This document shows, piece after piece, positions 53,811 through 62,241 of a DNA stretch of 64,000 nt. The notes beneath the pieces were generated by a model, which had not been told where the DNA came from, searched no databases, and saw only the letters and a list, made by a program, of their open reading frames with translations. Source of the stretch: Sphingomonas phyllosphaerae. GTDB lineage: Bacteria; Pseudomonadota; Alphaproteobacteria; Sphingomonadales; Sphingomonadaceae. The stretch is from contig NZ_JAPYKH010000021.1 in assembly GCF_029623345.1 (NCBI RefSeq), positions 1-64,000 of the forward strand. Reading direction: 5' to 3'. A program made the position numbers and the translations under genes. Numbering within the stretch: the stretch's first letter is position 1; each line of letters starts with the position of its first letter.

Positions 53811-54616
53811 GCCCCGTCCCCAGCCTGGCCGCCGTGCGCGAGCGCGGCGAGCCGCTCGGCCTGTGCGCGCGGCACCGCGACCAGCGCCGCGGCGCGTTCG
53901 CCGCCCGCGCCGGCGAGCAGCGCCGCGGGCGTCTCGTCGGCAACGACGCGGCCATGCTCCATTACCAGCACGCGGTCGGCGGCGAGAAGCGCCTCGGCCA
54001 TGTCGTGGGTGACCATCACCGTCGTCAGCGCGAGGTCGCGGTGCAGCCGCGCGACCGAGTCCATCAGCGCCTCGCGCGTGACCGGATCGAGCGCGCCGAA
54101 CGGCTCGTCCATCAGCAGCAGCCGCGGCCCGGTGACGAGCGCGCGTGCGACGCCGACGCGCTGGCGCTGCCCGCCCGAAAGCTCGGCGGGCAGGCGAGTC
54201 GCGAGCGTCGCGGGCAGGTCGACCAACGCGAGCATCGCTGCGACGCGATCGTCGTCGTGCCGGCCGATGACGCGCAGCGGTAACGCGACATTCTCCGCCA
54301 CGCTGAGGTGCGGGAACAGCCCGACTTCCTGGAAGACATAGCCGATCCGCCGGCGCAGCACGTGCGGCGGCCCGTCCGCGACGTCGACGCCGTCGAGCGT
54401 GATGCGACCCACGCTCGGCACCACCAGCCGGTTGATCGTCTTGAGCAGCGTCGACTTGCCCGAGCCCGACGCGCCCACCAGCGCCACCAGACTACCCGGC
54501 GCGATCGTCAGCGAGACGTCGTCTACCGCGACGGTGCCGTCGGCATAGACCTTGGCGACGCGCTCGAACGCGATCGCCGGGCCGCTCGCCGGCAGGGGCA
54601 GCTTTTGTGCTGGCAT
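53807..54616 (-). CDS. Osmoprotectant ABC transporter ATP-binding protein
   Basis: A 269-residue ATPase of the ProV/OpuBA type. Walker A is GASGSGKST (about residues 48-56), the signature LSGGQRQRVGVARAL, Walker B RLLLMDEPFGALD and the switch His in VMVTHDMAE. There is no C-terminal CBS domain of the kind found in OpuAA, so regulation by ionic strength through CBS is not expected. Start ATG 54616; an overlapping GTG at 54619 would add one residue. It is the first gene of the pair and overlaps the fused permease gene by 4 bases. Confidence 0.95.
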   Translation of the reverse strand: MPAQKLPLPASGPAIAFERVAKVYADGTVAVDDVSLTIAPGSLVALVGASGSGKSTLLKTINRLVVPSVGRITLDGVDVADGPPHVLRRRIGYVFQEVGLFPHLSVAENVALPLRVIGRHDDDRVAAMLALVDLPATLATRLPAELSGGQRQRVGVARALVTGPRLLLMDEPFGALDPVTREALMDSVARLHRDLALTTVMVTHDMAEALLAADRVLVMEHGRVVADETPAALLAGAGGERAAALVAVPRAQAERLAALAHGGQAGDGA

Positions 54617-54676
54617 CACGCGCGACGATGCGGGAAGCCTGCGCGACTAACAAGCGTCAAGACGTGGGAGAGCAGG

Positions 54677-55459
54677 ATGAGGGCGATACTCGTCACCGGC
54701 GGCGGCTCGGGGATCGGTCGCGCGGTGGCGCAGCGCTTCGCCGCCGAGGGCTGGCGCGTCGGGCTCGCCGACATCGACCAGCGCGGGCTCGCCGCGACCG
54801 CCGCGCTGCTGCCGCGCGATCGCACCAGCACGCACCAGATGGACGTGCGCGACCCGGCCGAGTGGGAGCATGTGCTCGCCGACTTCGCCGCGATCAGCGA
54901 CGGACGGCTGGACGTGCTGTTCAACAACGCCGGCGTGGCGGCGGGCGGCGCGTTCGGCGAGATCGGGATAGAGGCGCTGGACCGCGTGATCGACGTCAAC
55001 TTCCGCGGCGTCGCCTATGGGGCGCGGCTGGCCTATCCGTACCTGCGCGCGACCGCGGGGTCGTGCCTGCTCAACACCGCCTCGGCCTCGGCGATCTACG
55101 GCTCGTCCGGGCTCGCCGCTTATTCGGCGACCAAATTCGCGGTGCGCGGGCTGACCGAGGCGCTCGACGGCGAATGGGCGCGCGAGGGCATCCGCGTGCG
55201 CTCGCTGATGCCGGGCTTTATCGACACCGCGCTGCTGTCCGCGCCGGTCGCGGGCTCGAACCGCACCGCGCGCGAGGCGGTGGTGGCGGCCGGGCTCGAG
55301 TTCACCCCGGTCGAGGTGGTCGCGGACCAGGCCTGGGCGGCGGTGCAGGGGGACCGGCTCCACACGCTGGTCGGCCCGACCGCGAAGCGGCTCGCCCTCG
55401 CGGCGCGCTGGCTGCCGGGGCGGCTGCGCAGGTCGATGCGGCGGCGGGTGATGGGGTAA
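54677..55459 (+). CDS. Short-chain dehydrogenase/reductase
   Basis: A 260-residue SDR. TGGGSGIGRAVAQRF is the glycine-rich NAD(P) motif (residues 7-21); DVRDPAEWEHV, LFNNAGVAAGG and the active site NTASASAIYGSSGLAAYSATKFAV (Ser, Tyr and Lys) all fit the classical family. AGGATGAGGG includes the ribosome site AGAGCAGG just before ATG 54677. It is divergent from the osmoprotectant transporter genes (60 bases between). An extra C-terminal stretch of basic residues (WLPGRLRRSMRRRVMG) may touch the membrane. The substrate is unknown. Confidence 0.93.
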   Translation: MRAILVTGGGSGIGRAVAQRFAAEGWRVGLADIDQRGLAATAALLPRDRTSTHQMDVRDPAEWEHVLADFAAISDGRLDVLFNNAGVAAGGAFGEIGIEALDRVIDVNFRGVAYGARLAYPYLRATAGSCLLNTASASAIYGSSGLAAYSATKFAVRGLTEALDGEWAREGIRVRSLMPGFIDTALLSAPVAGSNRTAREAVVAAGLEFTPVEVVADQAWAAVQGDRLHTLVGPTAKRLALAARWLPGRLRRSMRRRVMG

Positions 55460-55579
55460 ATCCTCCCCGCTTGCGCGGAGGTGGTGGAGGGGGCTCGCCG
55501 CGGACGCACCGGCTCGCCCGCGGAGAGCCCTACCGACCGCGCTGAGGCGCTGCCACCTCCCGGCGAGCGGGGAGGATCT
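55460..55579. repeat. Palindromic repeat (family C variant) with inverted ends
   Basis: Begins ATCCTCCCCGC (55460-55470) and ends GCGGGGAGGAT (about 55568-55578), 11-base terminal inverted repeats. Inner arms GGAGGTGG and CCACCTCC also match. The spacer shares CGACCGCGCTG with the element at 30582. It separates the convergent SDR and phhB genes and looks like a small non-autonomous mobile or folded element. The 5' end also matches the half element at 33094. Confidence 0.7.
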
Positions 55580-55583
55580 CGGC

Positions 55584-55883
55584 CTACCCGCCCAATATCG
55601 CGTCGATCGCGGTCGCCAGCTCGATGTCGCGCCCGGACAGGCCACCGGCGTCATGGGTGGTGAGCAAGATCTCAACCCGGTTCCACACATTGCTCCACTC
55701 GGGATGATGGTCGGCGCGCTCCGCCAGCAGCGCCACCTGGGTCATGAAGCCGAACGCCTCGGCGAAGTCGGTGAAGACGATCGTGCGCGTGATCGCGTCG
55801 CGCGCGTCGTCATAGTCCCACTCGGGCAGGCCATCGAGCGCGTCGGCGCGCTCGGCCTCACTGAGTTGTTCGATGCCCGCCAT
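55584..55883 (-). CDS. phhB: 4a-hydroxytetrahydrobiopterin dehydratase (PCD/DCoH)
   Basis: A 99-residue pterin dehydratase that recycles the pterin after aromatic-amino-acid hydroxylation. The signature is [36 protein letters not shown], with the His-His pair and the later His. ATG 55883 gives the standard length of about 100 residues; the upstream extension is Arg-rich. A Trp stands where Tyr is usual (NVWNRV). No phenylalanine hydroxylase gene is in the window, so a role as a general pterin enzyme is possible. Divergent from the zincin gene. Confidence 0.95.
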   Translation of the reverse strand: MAGIEQLSEAERADALDGLPEWDYDDARDAITRTIVFTDFAEAFGFMTQVALLAERADHHPEWSNVWNRVEILLTTHDAGGLSGRDIELATAIDAILGG

Positions 55884-55948
55884 GTCGCGCTCCTCTCGCC
55901 GCCCACGCCGCTTGCCGCGGCCCGAGCGCGAGCGGTATGGCCCGGGGA

Positions 55949-56359
55949 ATGAACGAGCAAGAGCCGATGGGCGCGGCACCCTCCGCGGACGCGATCGAGG
56001 CGCACGCGCGCGCGGTGATCGCGCGCCTGCCCGAGGCCTTCCGTCGCCATCTCGGCGACGTGGTGCTGCTGGTCGAGGAAGAGGCCGACGCCGAGACGCT
56101 CGCGGCGCTGGAGATCGCCCACCCGCTCGACCTCACCGGAATTTATCACGGCCGCCCGATCGGCGAGAAGAGCGCCTTCGACAGCGCCGCGCTGCCCGAC
56201 CGCATCCACCTCTACCGCCAAGCGATTTTGGCCGAATGGTGCGAGACCGGGGTGCGGCTCGACGAGCTCGTCGCGCACGTCACCATCCACGAGATCGGCC
56301 ATCACTTCGGCCTCAGCGACGACGACATGCACGCGCTGGAAGAGGCGGTGGCGGATTGA
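55949..56359 (+). CDS. Metallopeptidase-like zincin (DUF1025 family)
   Basis: A 136-residue protein. The zinc motif [18 protein letters not shown] (HExxH plus a downstream acidic residue) near the C-terminus is the family hallmark, and [39 protein letters not shown] is typical of the same family. It is a small cytoplasmic minimal zincin with unknown substrate. ATG 55949 is chosen; another ATG lies four codons upstream. Its TGA overlaps the TTG of ccmA (TTGA), so it is translated in one unit with the haem exporter genes, a pairing I would not have expected. Confidence 0.9.
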   Translation: MNEQEPMGAAPSADAIEAHARAVIARLPEAFRRHLGDVVLLVEEEADAETLAALEIAHPLDLTGIYHGRPIGEKSAFDSAALPDRIHLYRQAILAEWCETGVRLDELVAHVTIHEIGHHFGLSDDDMHALEEAVAD

Positions 56360-56931
56360 CGCTGCTGGCGGCGCGCGGGCTGGCGGTGGCGCGCGGCGGG
56401 CGCTGGCTCGCCGAGGGCATCGAGCTGACGCTGGAGCGCGGCGGAGCGGCGCTGGTCACCGGCCCGAACGGCGCGGGCAAATCGTCGCTGCTGCGCGTGC
56501 TCGCGGGGCTGCTCGCGCCCGCCGCGGGGACGGTGGCGCGCGGCGGGCGCGTGGCGTGGATGGGGGAGGCCGCCGCGCTCGATCCCGAGCGCGCGCTCGC
56601 CGAGGCGCTACGCTTCTGGGCGGCGCAGGACGACGTGCCGGCGGCGGAGACGAGGGTCGCCGCCGCGCTGTCGGCGGTGGCGCTCGACGATCTCGCCGAC
56701 GTGCCGGTCCGGCTGCTGTCCACCGGCCAGCGTCGCCGCGCCGCGCTGGCGCGCGTGGTCGCCTCGGGGGCCGAGCTGTGGCTGCTCGACGAGCCGGCGA
56801 GCGGGCTCGACGCGGCCGCGGTCGCGCGGCTCGCGCTGCTGCTGGAGGGGCATCGCGGCGCCGGCGGTGCGGCGGTGGTGACGACGCACCAGCCGCTCGC
56901 GCTGCCGGACGCGATCGAGGTGGCGCTGTGA
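56356..56931 (+). CDS. ccmA: Haem exporter ATP-binding protein CcmA
   Basis: A 191-residue ABC ATPase of cytochrome c maturation. Walker A GPNGAGKSSLLRVLAG (residues about 36-51), a weak signature LLSTGQRRRAALARV (STGQ instead of SGGQ, as in CcmA), and Walker B LWLLDEPASGLD. CcmA drives release of haem-loaded CcmE with CcmB and CcmC. The start is TTG 56356, which overlaps the stop of the zincin gene; no ATG fits the family start. Its stop overlaps the GTG start of ccmB (GTGA). Confidence 0.93.
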   Translation: MTLLAARGLAVARGGRWLAEGIELTLERGGAALVTGPNGAGKSSLLRVLAGLLAPAAGTVARGGRVAWMGEAAALDPERALAEALRFWAAQDDVPAAETRVAAALSAVALDDLADVPVRLLSTGQRRRAALARVVASGAELWLLDEPASGLDAAAVARLALLLEGHRGAGGAAVVTTHQPLALPDAIEVAL

Positions 56932-57563
56932 CCGCGTTGATTTGGCGCGACGTGCGTCGGTATTATGCGGGCGGCGGCGCGACGTTGTTGGTGAGCTTCT
57001 TCCTGCTGGTCGCGACCTTGTTCCCCTTCGCGATCGGCCCCGACGCGACGCTGCTGGCGCGGGTCGGCGGCGGGGTGATCTGGGCCGCGGCGCTGCTCGC
57101 CGCGCTGCTGCCGGTCGAGCGGCTGGTCGCGCCCGACCTCGATTCCGGGGTGATCGACCAGCTCATCGTGCGCGGCCGGACGCCGGTGACGATCGCGCTG
57201 GCCAAGGTGGTGGCGCATTGGCTGGCGTTCGCGCCGCCGCTGCTGTTCGCGACCTTGGTGGCGGCGGCCCTGCTCGATCTCTCGGCGGCGCAGCTGCTGC
57301 TGGTGCTCGCCGGGCTCGCGCTCGGGACGCCGGGGCTTGCCGCGCTGGCGGTGGCGACCGCGGCGCTCACCGCGGGAGTGCGCGGTGCTGGCGCAGTGGC
57401 GGGGCTGGTAATGCTGCCGCTCGCGGTGCCGCTGCTGATCTTCGGCGCAGGCACGCTGACGGGCGGGGGCGGCGGGCTCGAATTGCTCGCCGCGACCAGC
57501 CTGGTGCTGCTGGTCGGCACGCCGATAGCCGCGGGCGCGGCGATCCGTGCGGCGCTCGAGTGA
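56928..57563 (+). CDS. ccmB: Haem exporter membrane protein CcmB
   Basis: A 211-residue inner-membrane protein with about six helices. LIWRDVRRYYAGGGATLLVSFFLLVATLFPFAIGPDATLLARVGGGVIWAAALLAALL is the family's start, and VIDQLIVRGRTPVTIALAKVVAHWLAFAPPLLF follows. It forms the CcmAB part of system I cytochrome c maturation. The GTG start at 56928 overlaps the ccmA stop by 4 bases. ccmC, ccmD, ccmE and ccmF do not follow: a 368-base stretch and then a PEP-CTERM protein gene come next. Confidence 0.93.
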   Translation: MTALIWRDVRRYYAGGGATLLVSFFLLVATLFPFAIGPDATLLARVGGGVIWAAALLAALLPVERLVAPDLDSGVIDQLIVRGRTPVTIALAKVVAHWLAFAPPLLFATLVAAALLDLSAAQLLLVLAGLALGTPGLAALAVATAALTAGVRGAGAVAGLVMLPLAVPLLIFGAGTLTGGGGGLELLAATSLVLLVGTPIAAGAAIRAALE

Positions 57564-57931
57564 CGGTGATCCCGGCGTAGCACGTGCGGCGACGCGCCGT
57601 TCTTCGTGCTCCCGCTCACAGGGGAGCCCGAAGCGCCAAGGCGTCGCGGATCATCCTTCCGATTGACCCGGGGTCCCCATGCCCGCGAGACCTCAGCGAA
57701 ACCGCTTGAACGCCGTCGGCACGGCCCTGAGCCGGGGGCATGGTGCCGTATAAACAACGGCCTGGGCGCACGCGACACCGCGGCGACCGCCCGGCGATCA
57801 AAGGAGCGCCACCCAATCCCGATTGAGCGGGCGCCGCGGCTCCCGGTATTACACCCGATGCGCCCGCCGCGGCGTGCCGCCGCCCCGCTACACTCGCCAC
57901 GGGGACATGACACGACTCGTGTGACGTAAAA
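57564..57931. other. Intergenic stretch with a degraded palindromic repeat
   Basis: No gene supported. It holds a family B-like remnant (GATTGACCCGGGGTCCCC, about 57661-57678, and GGCCCTGAGCCGGGGGCATGG, about 57723-57743). Just before the next gene lies the near-palindrome ACACGACTCGTGT (57910-57922), which may be an operator. The place where ccmC usually follows ccmB is empty. Confidence 0.45.
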
Positions 57932-58612
57932 ATGGGGGCAGTAACGGTGCGTAGGCTCACGGCATCCTTTCTTTTCGGCATCGCGGCGCTCGCGGGCACG
58001 CCCGCCGCGGCGGCGACGCTCGTCGGCAGCGTGCCCGGTGCGCCCGATCCGGGCGCCAGCGGCGTGCTGACGCTGGACTTCGAGGGCGCGCTGCCCACCG
58101 GGATCGCCTTCGCCGCGGGCAGCACCTATCAGATTCTCCAGGGCTTCCAGCCCAAGCAGGGCTATGCCCCCGCCGGCGACCTGACGCGTTACCTGTCGGT
58201 GCCGGGCGGCGGCGCGGCGGGATCGGCGACGCTCGACTTCACCGACTATGTCGGCGCGGCGCTGGGCGACTTCAGCTTCTACTGGGGCTCGATCGACCGC
58301 GCCAACGAACTGATCGTCGAGACCAGCGCGGGCGTGCTCAGCGTGCTGGGCAGCGACCTGATCACGCGCGGCTACGGCAGCGAGACCTCGGCAACGGGCA
58401 ACCGCCGTGTCGCGATCGCGCTGGCCGCGGGCGAGACGCTGCGCCGCCTGACCTTCAGCTCGCCGACCTCCTTCGAGCTCGACGACATCGTCTTCCAGCA
58501 GGCCGCCGCGGCAGCGGTGCCCGAGCCGGGGACGTGGATGACGATGATCGCCGGGCTGGGCCTCGTCGGCGCGATGCTGCGGCGCCGCGTGCGTCGCGGC
58601 ACCGCGGCCTGA
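57932..58612 (+). CDS. PEP-CTERM (PEPxxWA-like) sorting-domain protein
   Basis: A 226-residue exported protein. A signal peptide (RRLTASFLFGIAALAGTPAAAA) is followed by a beta-rich domain (LTLDFEGALPTGIAF, LDFTDYVGAALGDFSFYWGSIDRANELIVE, LRRLTFSSPTSFELDDIVFQ). The C-terminal tail has VPEPGTW at about 199-205, then a hydrophobic helix MTMIAGLGLVGAML and RRRVRR. That tail is recognised by exosortase and the protein is then anchored or released. The start is ATG 57932, or GTG 57947 with GGGGGCAG upstream. No exosortase gene is in the window. Confidence 0.9.
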   Translation: MGAVTVRRLTASFLFGIAALAGTPAAAATLVGSVPGAPDPGASGVLTLDFEGALPTGIAFAAGSTYQILQGFQPKQGYAPAGDLTRYLSVPGGGAAGSATLDFTDYVGAALGDFSFYWGSIDRANELIVETSAGVLSVLGSDLITRGYGSETSATGNRRVAIALAAGETLRRLTFSSPTSFELDDIVFQQAAAAAVPEPGTWMTMIAGLGLVGAMLRRRVRRGTAA

Positions 58613-58622
58613 GCCGCGCGCG

Positions 58623-60233
58623 ATGGGCGCGCTGCCGCTCGTCGCGATCGAGCCCGCGCCCGTGGCGCGCACCGCCGCGGTGCGCGGTGGGGCCGCGCTG
58701 GCACGGCGCGCCGCGGTGGCGCTGGGCACGGGAACGCTGCTGCTCGGGCTATTCGGGCGGATCATGGCCTTCCCGCTCGGCCACGACGAGCAGGGCCATG
58801 TCGCCGCGGCACGGCTGGTGTTCCGCGCGCCGCTGTACCAGACGCTTGGCTACAACCACTTTCCCGGCCTGCCGCTGCTGCTCGGCGGCCTCTACGCGCT
58901 GACCGGCGCTGACCATCTGCTGCTGGTCGGGCGGCTGCTGGTCGCGGCCAGCTGGATCGCCACCGCCGCGCTGCTGTGGATCATTGCGCGCACGCATGTC
59001 GCGGCGCCGCGCGAGCGCCGCGCCGTTGCGCTGTTCGCCGGGCTTGCGCTGGCGAGCGGCGGCCTGTTCGACCCCGCGGGCATGCTCGTCACCAACAACT
59101 TCCTGCCGGTGCCGTTCGCTCTGCTCGGGCTGCACCTGCTGATCCTCGGGTTGTTGCGTGGGCGGCCCGCACCGGCGACCATCGCGGCGGCGGGGTGCAG
59201 CCTCGCGCTGGCGGTGATGATGAAGGTGGCGTTCGTCTTCGTCCTGCCTTGCGCCGGAATCGCCGCGCTGCTGGTGCGGGGCGAGTCGCTGTCTCTCGCC
59301 GAGCGGTGGCGCACGGTGGTGATCCCTCTGGTGCTCGGCGGGCTGGTCGGCGGCACGCCGCTGCTGGTCTATCTCGCGCGCGAGCCCGAGGGGCTGCTGG
59401 CGCACACGATCCGCTATTTCACCGGGCCGCACCGCGCCTATTGGCAGCAGGCGACCGAGCCCAAGGTGATGACTCTGGCGGGCAAGATCATGGTCGCCGA
59501 CCAAGTGTGGCTCGGCGCCGGCGGCGCGCTCGCGCTGCTGCTGATCGCGCTGTTCGTCGCGGCGGCGTGGCGCGGGCAGCGCGAGCGCGGCGCGCCGGCC
59601 TGGCCGCTCGTGCTGTGCGGCGCGCTGGCGCTGTCGGGCGCGGCGCTGTCGTTCCTGCCGACCCCGGCGTTCCCGCAATATTACCTCCCGCCGCTGCCGT
59701 TCGTGGCGGCGGCGGTGATCCTCGCCTACGCCGCGGTGCCCGTCGAGGCGCGCGCCGCCGCGACCGCGGCACTGTGGGCCGGGGCGGCGATCTGCCTCGT
59801 CCTGCTCGCGCCGCGGCTGCTCGCGGGCGTGCCCGAGGCGCTGCAGCCGGCGCGCTGGGCCGGGGTGCAGGTCCATGCCGACGGCGAGCGGCTGCGCGCG
59901 CTGGTCGGCGGCAGCGCCGCGCCGGTCGCGACGCTGGCGCCGATCCTGCCGCTCGAGGGCGGGCTGACGATCTACCCCGAGTTTGCCAACGGGCCGTTCG
60001 TCTATCGGCTTGCACCCTATCTCGCGCCGGCGGATCGCCGCTGGTTCACCACCGCCGCGCCCGCGACGCTCGATGACTTCCTCGCCACGCGATCGCCGAG
60101 CGCGATCGTGACCGGCTGGGAGCCGCCGTTCGACCCCGCGTTCGAGCGCTACGCACTGGCGCATGGCTACCGCGCCGCGGCGTTGGCGACCGCCCGTGCC
60201 CACGCCTTCGTCGCACCGGGAGAGGAGAAGTGA
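58623..60233 (+). CDS. GT-C glycosyltransferase (GT39/ArnT-like)
   Basis: A 536-residue inner-membrane protein with about a dozen hydrophobic helices. MAFPLGHDEQGHVAAARLVF near the first external loop has the Asp-Glu pair of GT-C transferases, followed by GYNHFPGLPLLLGGLYALTG. The N-terminal 30 residues are cytosolic, and the last 150 residues form a soluble periplasmic domain. It probably moves a sugar from a polyprenyl-phosphate carrier to a protein, lipid or glycan. It is followed by a GtrA-like gene with a 4-base overlap or near junction, a known pairing, and is preceded by the PEP-CTERM protein gene. Confidence 0.88.
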   Translation: MGALPLVAIEPAPVARTAAVRGGAALARRAAVALGTGTLLLGLFGRIMAFPLGHDEQGHVAAARLVFRAPLYQTLGYNHFPGLPLLLGGLYALTGADHLLLVGRLLVAASWIATAALLWIIARTHVAAPRERRAVALFAGLALASGGLFDPAGMLVTNNFLPVPFALLGLHLLILGLLRGRPAPATIAAAGCSLALAVMMKVAFVFVLPCAGIAALLVRGESLSLAERWRTVVIPLVLGGLVGGTPLLVYLAREPEGLLAHTIRYFTGPHRAYWQQATEPKVMTLAGKIMVADQVWLGAGGALALLLIALFVAAAWRGQRERGAPAWPLVLCGALALSGAALSFLPTPAFPQYYLPPLPFVAAAVILAYAAVPVEARAAATAALWAGAAICLVLLAPRLLAGVPEALQPARWAGVQVHADGERLRALVGGSAAPVATLAPILPLEGGLTIYPEFANGPFVYRLAPYLAPADRRWFTTAAPATLDDFLATRSPSAIVTGWEPPFDPAFERYALAHGYRAAALATARAHAFVAPGEEK

Positions 60234-60235
60234 CG

Positions 60236-60667
60236 ATGCGCGCTGTCCTGACGTCGCTCGCGGGCAGCGGCGCGCGGTTCGCCAGCGTCGGCGCGATCGC
60301 GACGCTGCTCGACGCCTGCCTGTTCCTGCTGCTCGCCGAGCTCGGCACCGATCCGGGGCTGAGCAACGTCGTGTCCTACGCGGTCGCCGCGCTGTTGAAT
60401 TTCTGGCTCAACCGCGAGTGGACCTTCGCCGCGCGCGAGGGCGCCGTGCTGGCGCAGGCGCTGCGCTTCGCGATCATGGTGCTGATCGGGCTGACGCTGA
60501 GCACCGCGATCGTCGCCGAGGCGTCGCTGCTGATGGCGCCCGCCTTTGCCAAATTGCTCGCGATCGCCGCGGTGCTGCCGGTCAACTATACCGTGGCGCG
60601 ACTGCTGGTGTTCCACCGCCCCGCGCGCGCGGCGCTGGCCGAGCCGCGTGCGGCGCGGCGGCGGTGA
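60236..60667 (+). CDS. GtrA-family membrane protein
   Basis: A 143-residue protein with four membrane helices. ARFASVGAIATLLDACLFLLLAELG, LSNVVSYAVAALLNFWLNREWTF and NYTVARLLVFH fit the GtrA family, which helps flip polyprenyl-linked sugars in glycan modification. The start is ATG 60236, because GGAGAGGA lies 7 bases upstream; a GTG at 60230 overlaps the stop of the glycosyltransferase gene but has no room for a ribosome site. It ends that two-gene unit and is convergent with the response-regulator gene. Confidence 0.9.
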   Translation: MRAVLTSLAGSGARFASVGAIATLLDACLFLLLAELGTDPGLSNVVSYAVAALLNFWLNREWTFAAREGAVLAQALRFAIMVLIGLTLSTAIVAEASLLMAPAFAKLLAIAAVLPVNYTVARLLVFHRPARAALAEPRAARRR

Positions 60668-60683
60668 CGCAGCCGTGCGCGAG

Positions 60684-62099
60684 TCACGCCGCGCTGTCGA
60701 TGCCGAGCTCGCCGAGCTTGCGGTAGAGCGTCGAGCGCCCGATGCCGAGCCGCCGCGCCACTTCGGTCATGCGGCCGCGATAGTGCGTGATCGCGAGCCG
60801 GATGAGGTCGGCTTCGATCTCCTCGATCGTGCGCAGGTGCCCGTCGGACCGGAACAAGGGCACGCCCGCCGTCTCGCCGCCGCGGTTCGCCGCGCGCGGG
60901 CCGCGTTGGCCCAGCGCCGCGATCTGCGGGAAGTCGGCGCGGGTCAGCGTGTCGCCGTCGCACTGCACCGCGGCGCGGAACAGCGCGTCCTGCAATTGCC
61001 GCACGTTGTGCGGCCAGTCGTAGGTCATCAGCAGCATCACCGCGTCGTCGCTGATCGCGAGCTCGCGCAACCCCGGCTGGGTCGCGATTCGCTCGAGCAG
61101 GTGGCGCGTCAGCGCGGGGATGTCGCCGGCACGCTCGCGCAGCGGCGGGATCACCACCGACACGGCGTTGAGGCGATAGTAGAGGTCCTCGCGGAAGCGC
61201 CCGGCGGCGACCTCGTCGAGCAGGCGCTTGTTGGTGGCGGCGATCACGCGCACGTCGACCGCGCGCGCGTGGCGCCCGCCGAGCGGCAGCACCTCGCCCG
61301 ACTGGAGCGCGGCGAGCAGCCGGCGCTGCGCGTCGAGCGGCAGGTGATCGACTTCGTCGAGGAAGAGCGTGCCGCCATCGGCCTCGACCATGCGGCCGGT
61401 CTTGCGCTGGAATGCGCCGGGGAAGGCGCCCTCCTCGTGGCCGAACAACGCACTCTCGATCTGATTGGCGGGGATTGCGCCGCAGTTGAGCGTGATCCGC
61501 GGCGCCTCCGCGCGCGGACTGGCGGCGTGGATCGCCTCGGCGACGACTTCCTTGCCGACGCCGCTCTCGCCCTCGATCAGCACGGGCACGCGCGCGCGCG
61601 CCGCCTTGGCGGCGATGGTGAGCGCGGCGCGGAACTCGGGCGCGGTGCCGATGATCTCGTCGAAGCCCAGCATTGCCGGGATCTTCTCCGTCAGCGGGCG
61701 AAGCTCGCCCGCGGCGGTCGCGGCGACGGCGCGGTCGAGCGCCTGGAGCAGCCGCTCGGGCGCGAGCGGCTTGGCGAGATAGTCCGTCGCGCCGGCGCGC
61801 ATCGCGTCCACCGCCTGCGCCACCGATGCCTGCGCCGTGAGCATCAGGATCGGCAGCTGCGCGCGATAGCCGCGCAGCTCGCCGATCAGCTCGGCCGGCT
61901 CCCAGCCAGCGCTGCCCGGATCGAGCAGGATTGCGTCGAGCTGCATGCCGTCGGGCGTGGCGAGCGTCGCCACCGCCGCGGCGGGATCGTCCGCGAACAC
62001 GATTCGCCACCCGCCGCGCGCGGCAAGCGTCGCGATCACGCGACGCTGTGCCGCGTCCTCGTCGATCAGCATCAGCAGACGTTGTCCGTTACGCGTCAT
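60684..62099 (-). CDS. NtrC-family sigma-54-type response regulator with GAFPGA loop
   Basis: A 471-residue three-domain activator: a receiver (LLMLIDEDAAQRR, phospho-acceptor Asp in AILLDPGS, Lys in YLAKPL; residues about 8-125), an AAA+ domain (about 145-375) with Walker A GESGVGKE, Walker B GGTLFLDEVDHLP and the Arg-finger stretch FREDLYYRLN, and a C-terminal Fis-type DNA-binding helix-turn-helix (AITHYRGRMTEVARRLGIGRSTLYRKL). The sigma-54 contact loop reads GAFPGA (EEGAFPGAFQRK) where GAFTGA is expected; Thr is replaced by Pro. This substitution may abolish sigma-54 activation, so it may work differently. No sensor kinase is next to it. Confidence 0.92.
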   Translation of the reverse strand: MTRNGQRLLMLIDEDAAQRRVIATLAARGGWRIVFADDPAAAVATLATPDGMQLDAILLDPGSAGWEPAELIGELRGYRAQLPILMLTAQASVAQAVDAMRAGATDYLAKPLAPERLLQALDRAVAATAAGELRPLTEKIPAMLGFDEIIGTAPEFRAALTIAAKAARARVPVLIEGESGVGKEVVAEAIHAASPRAEAPRITLNCGAIPANQIESALFGHEEGAFPGAFQRKTGRMVEADGGTLFLDEVDHLPLDAQRRLLAALQSGEVLPLGGRHARAVDVRVIAATNKRLLDEVAAGRFREDLYYRLNAVSVVIPPLRERAGDIPALTRHLLERIATQPGLRELAISDDAVMLLMTYDWPHNVRQLQDALFRAAVQCDGDTLTRADFPQIAALGQRGPRAANRGGETAGVPLFRSDGHLRTIEEIEADLIRLAITHYRGRMTEVARRLGIGRSTLYRKLGELGIDSAA

Positions 62100-62241
62100 G
62101 TCTGGCCTATCGTCCCGTGGCTCCCTGCCTATCGCCTAACCGCTGTGAGTAAAGGCGGGCTTAAGCCGCAACGGTGATATTGCCTCCGCCGGACCGCGCC
62201 TCTACGCTGCCGACGACGATAGTCAGAAATATGAGGAAAAG

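Noticed and set aside
57910..57922. ACACGACTCGTGT considered as a LexA- or Fur-like box
   Set aside because: It matches neither consensus and is isolated; left as an unassigned dyad in the gap entry.
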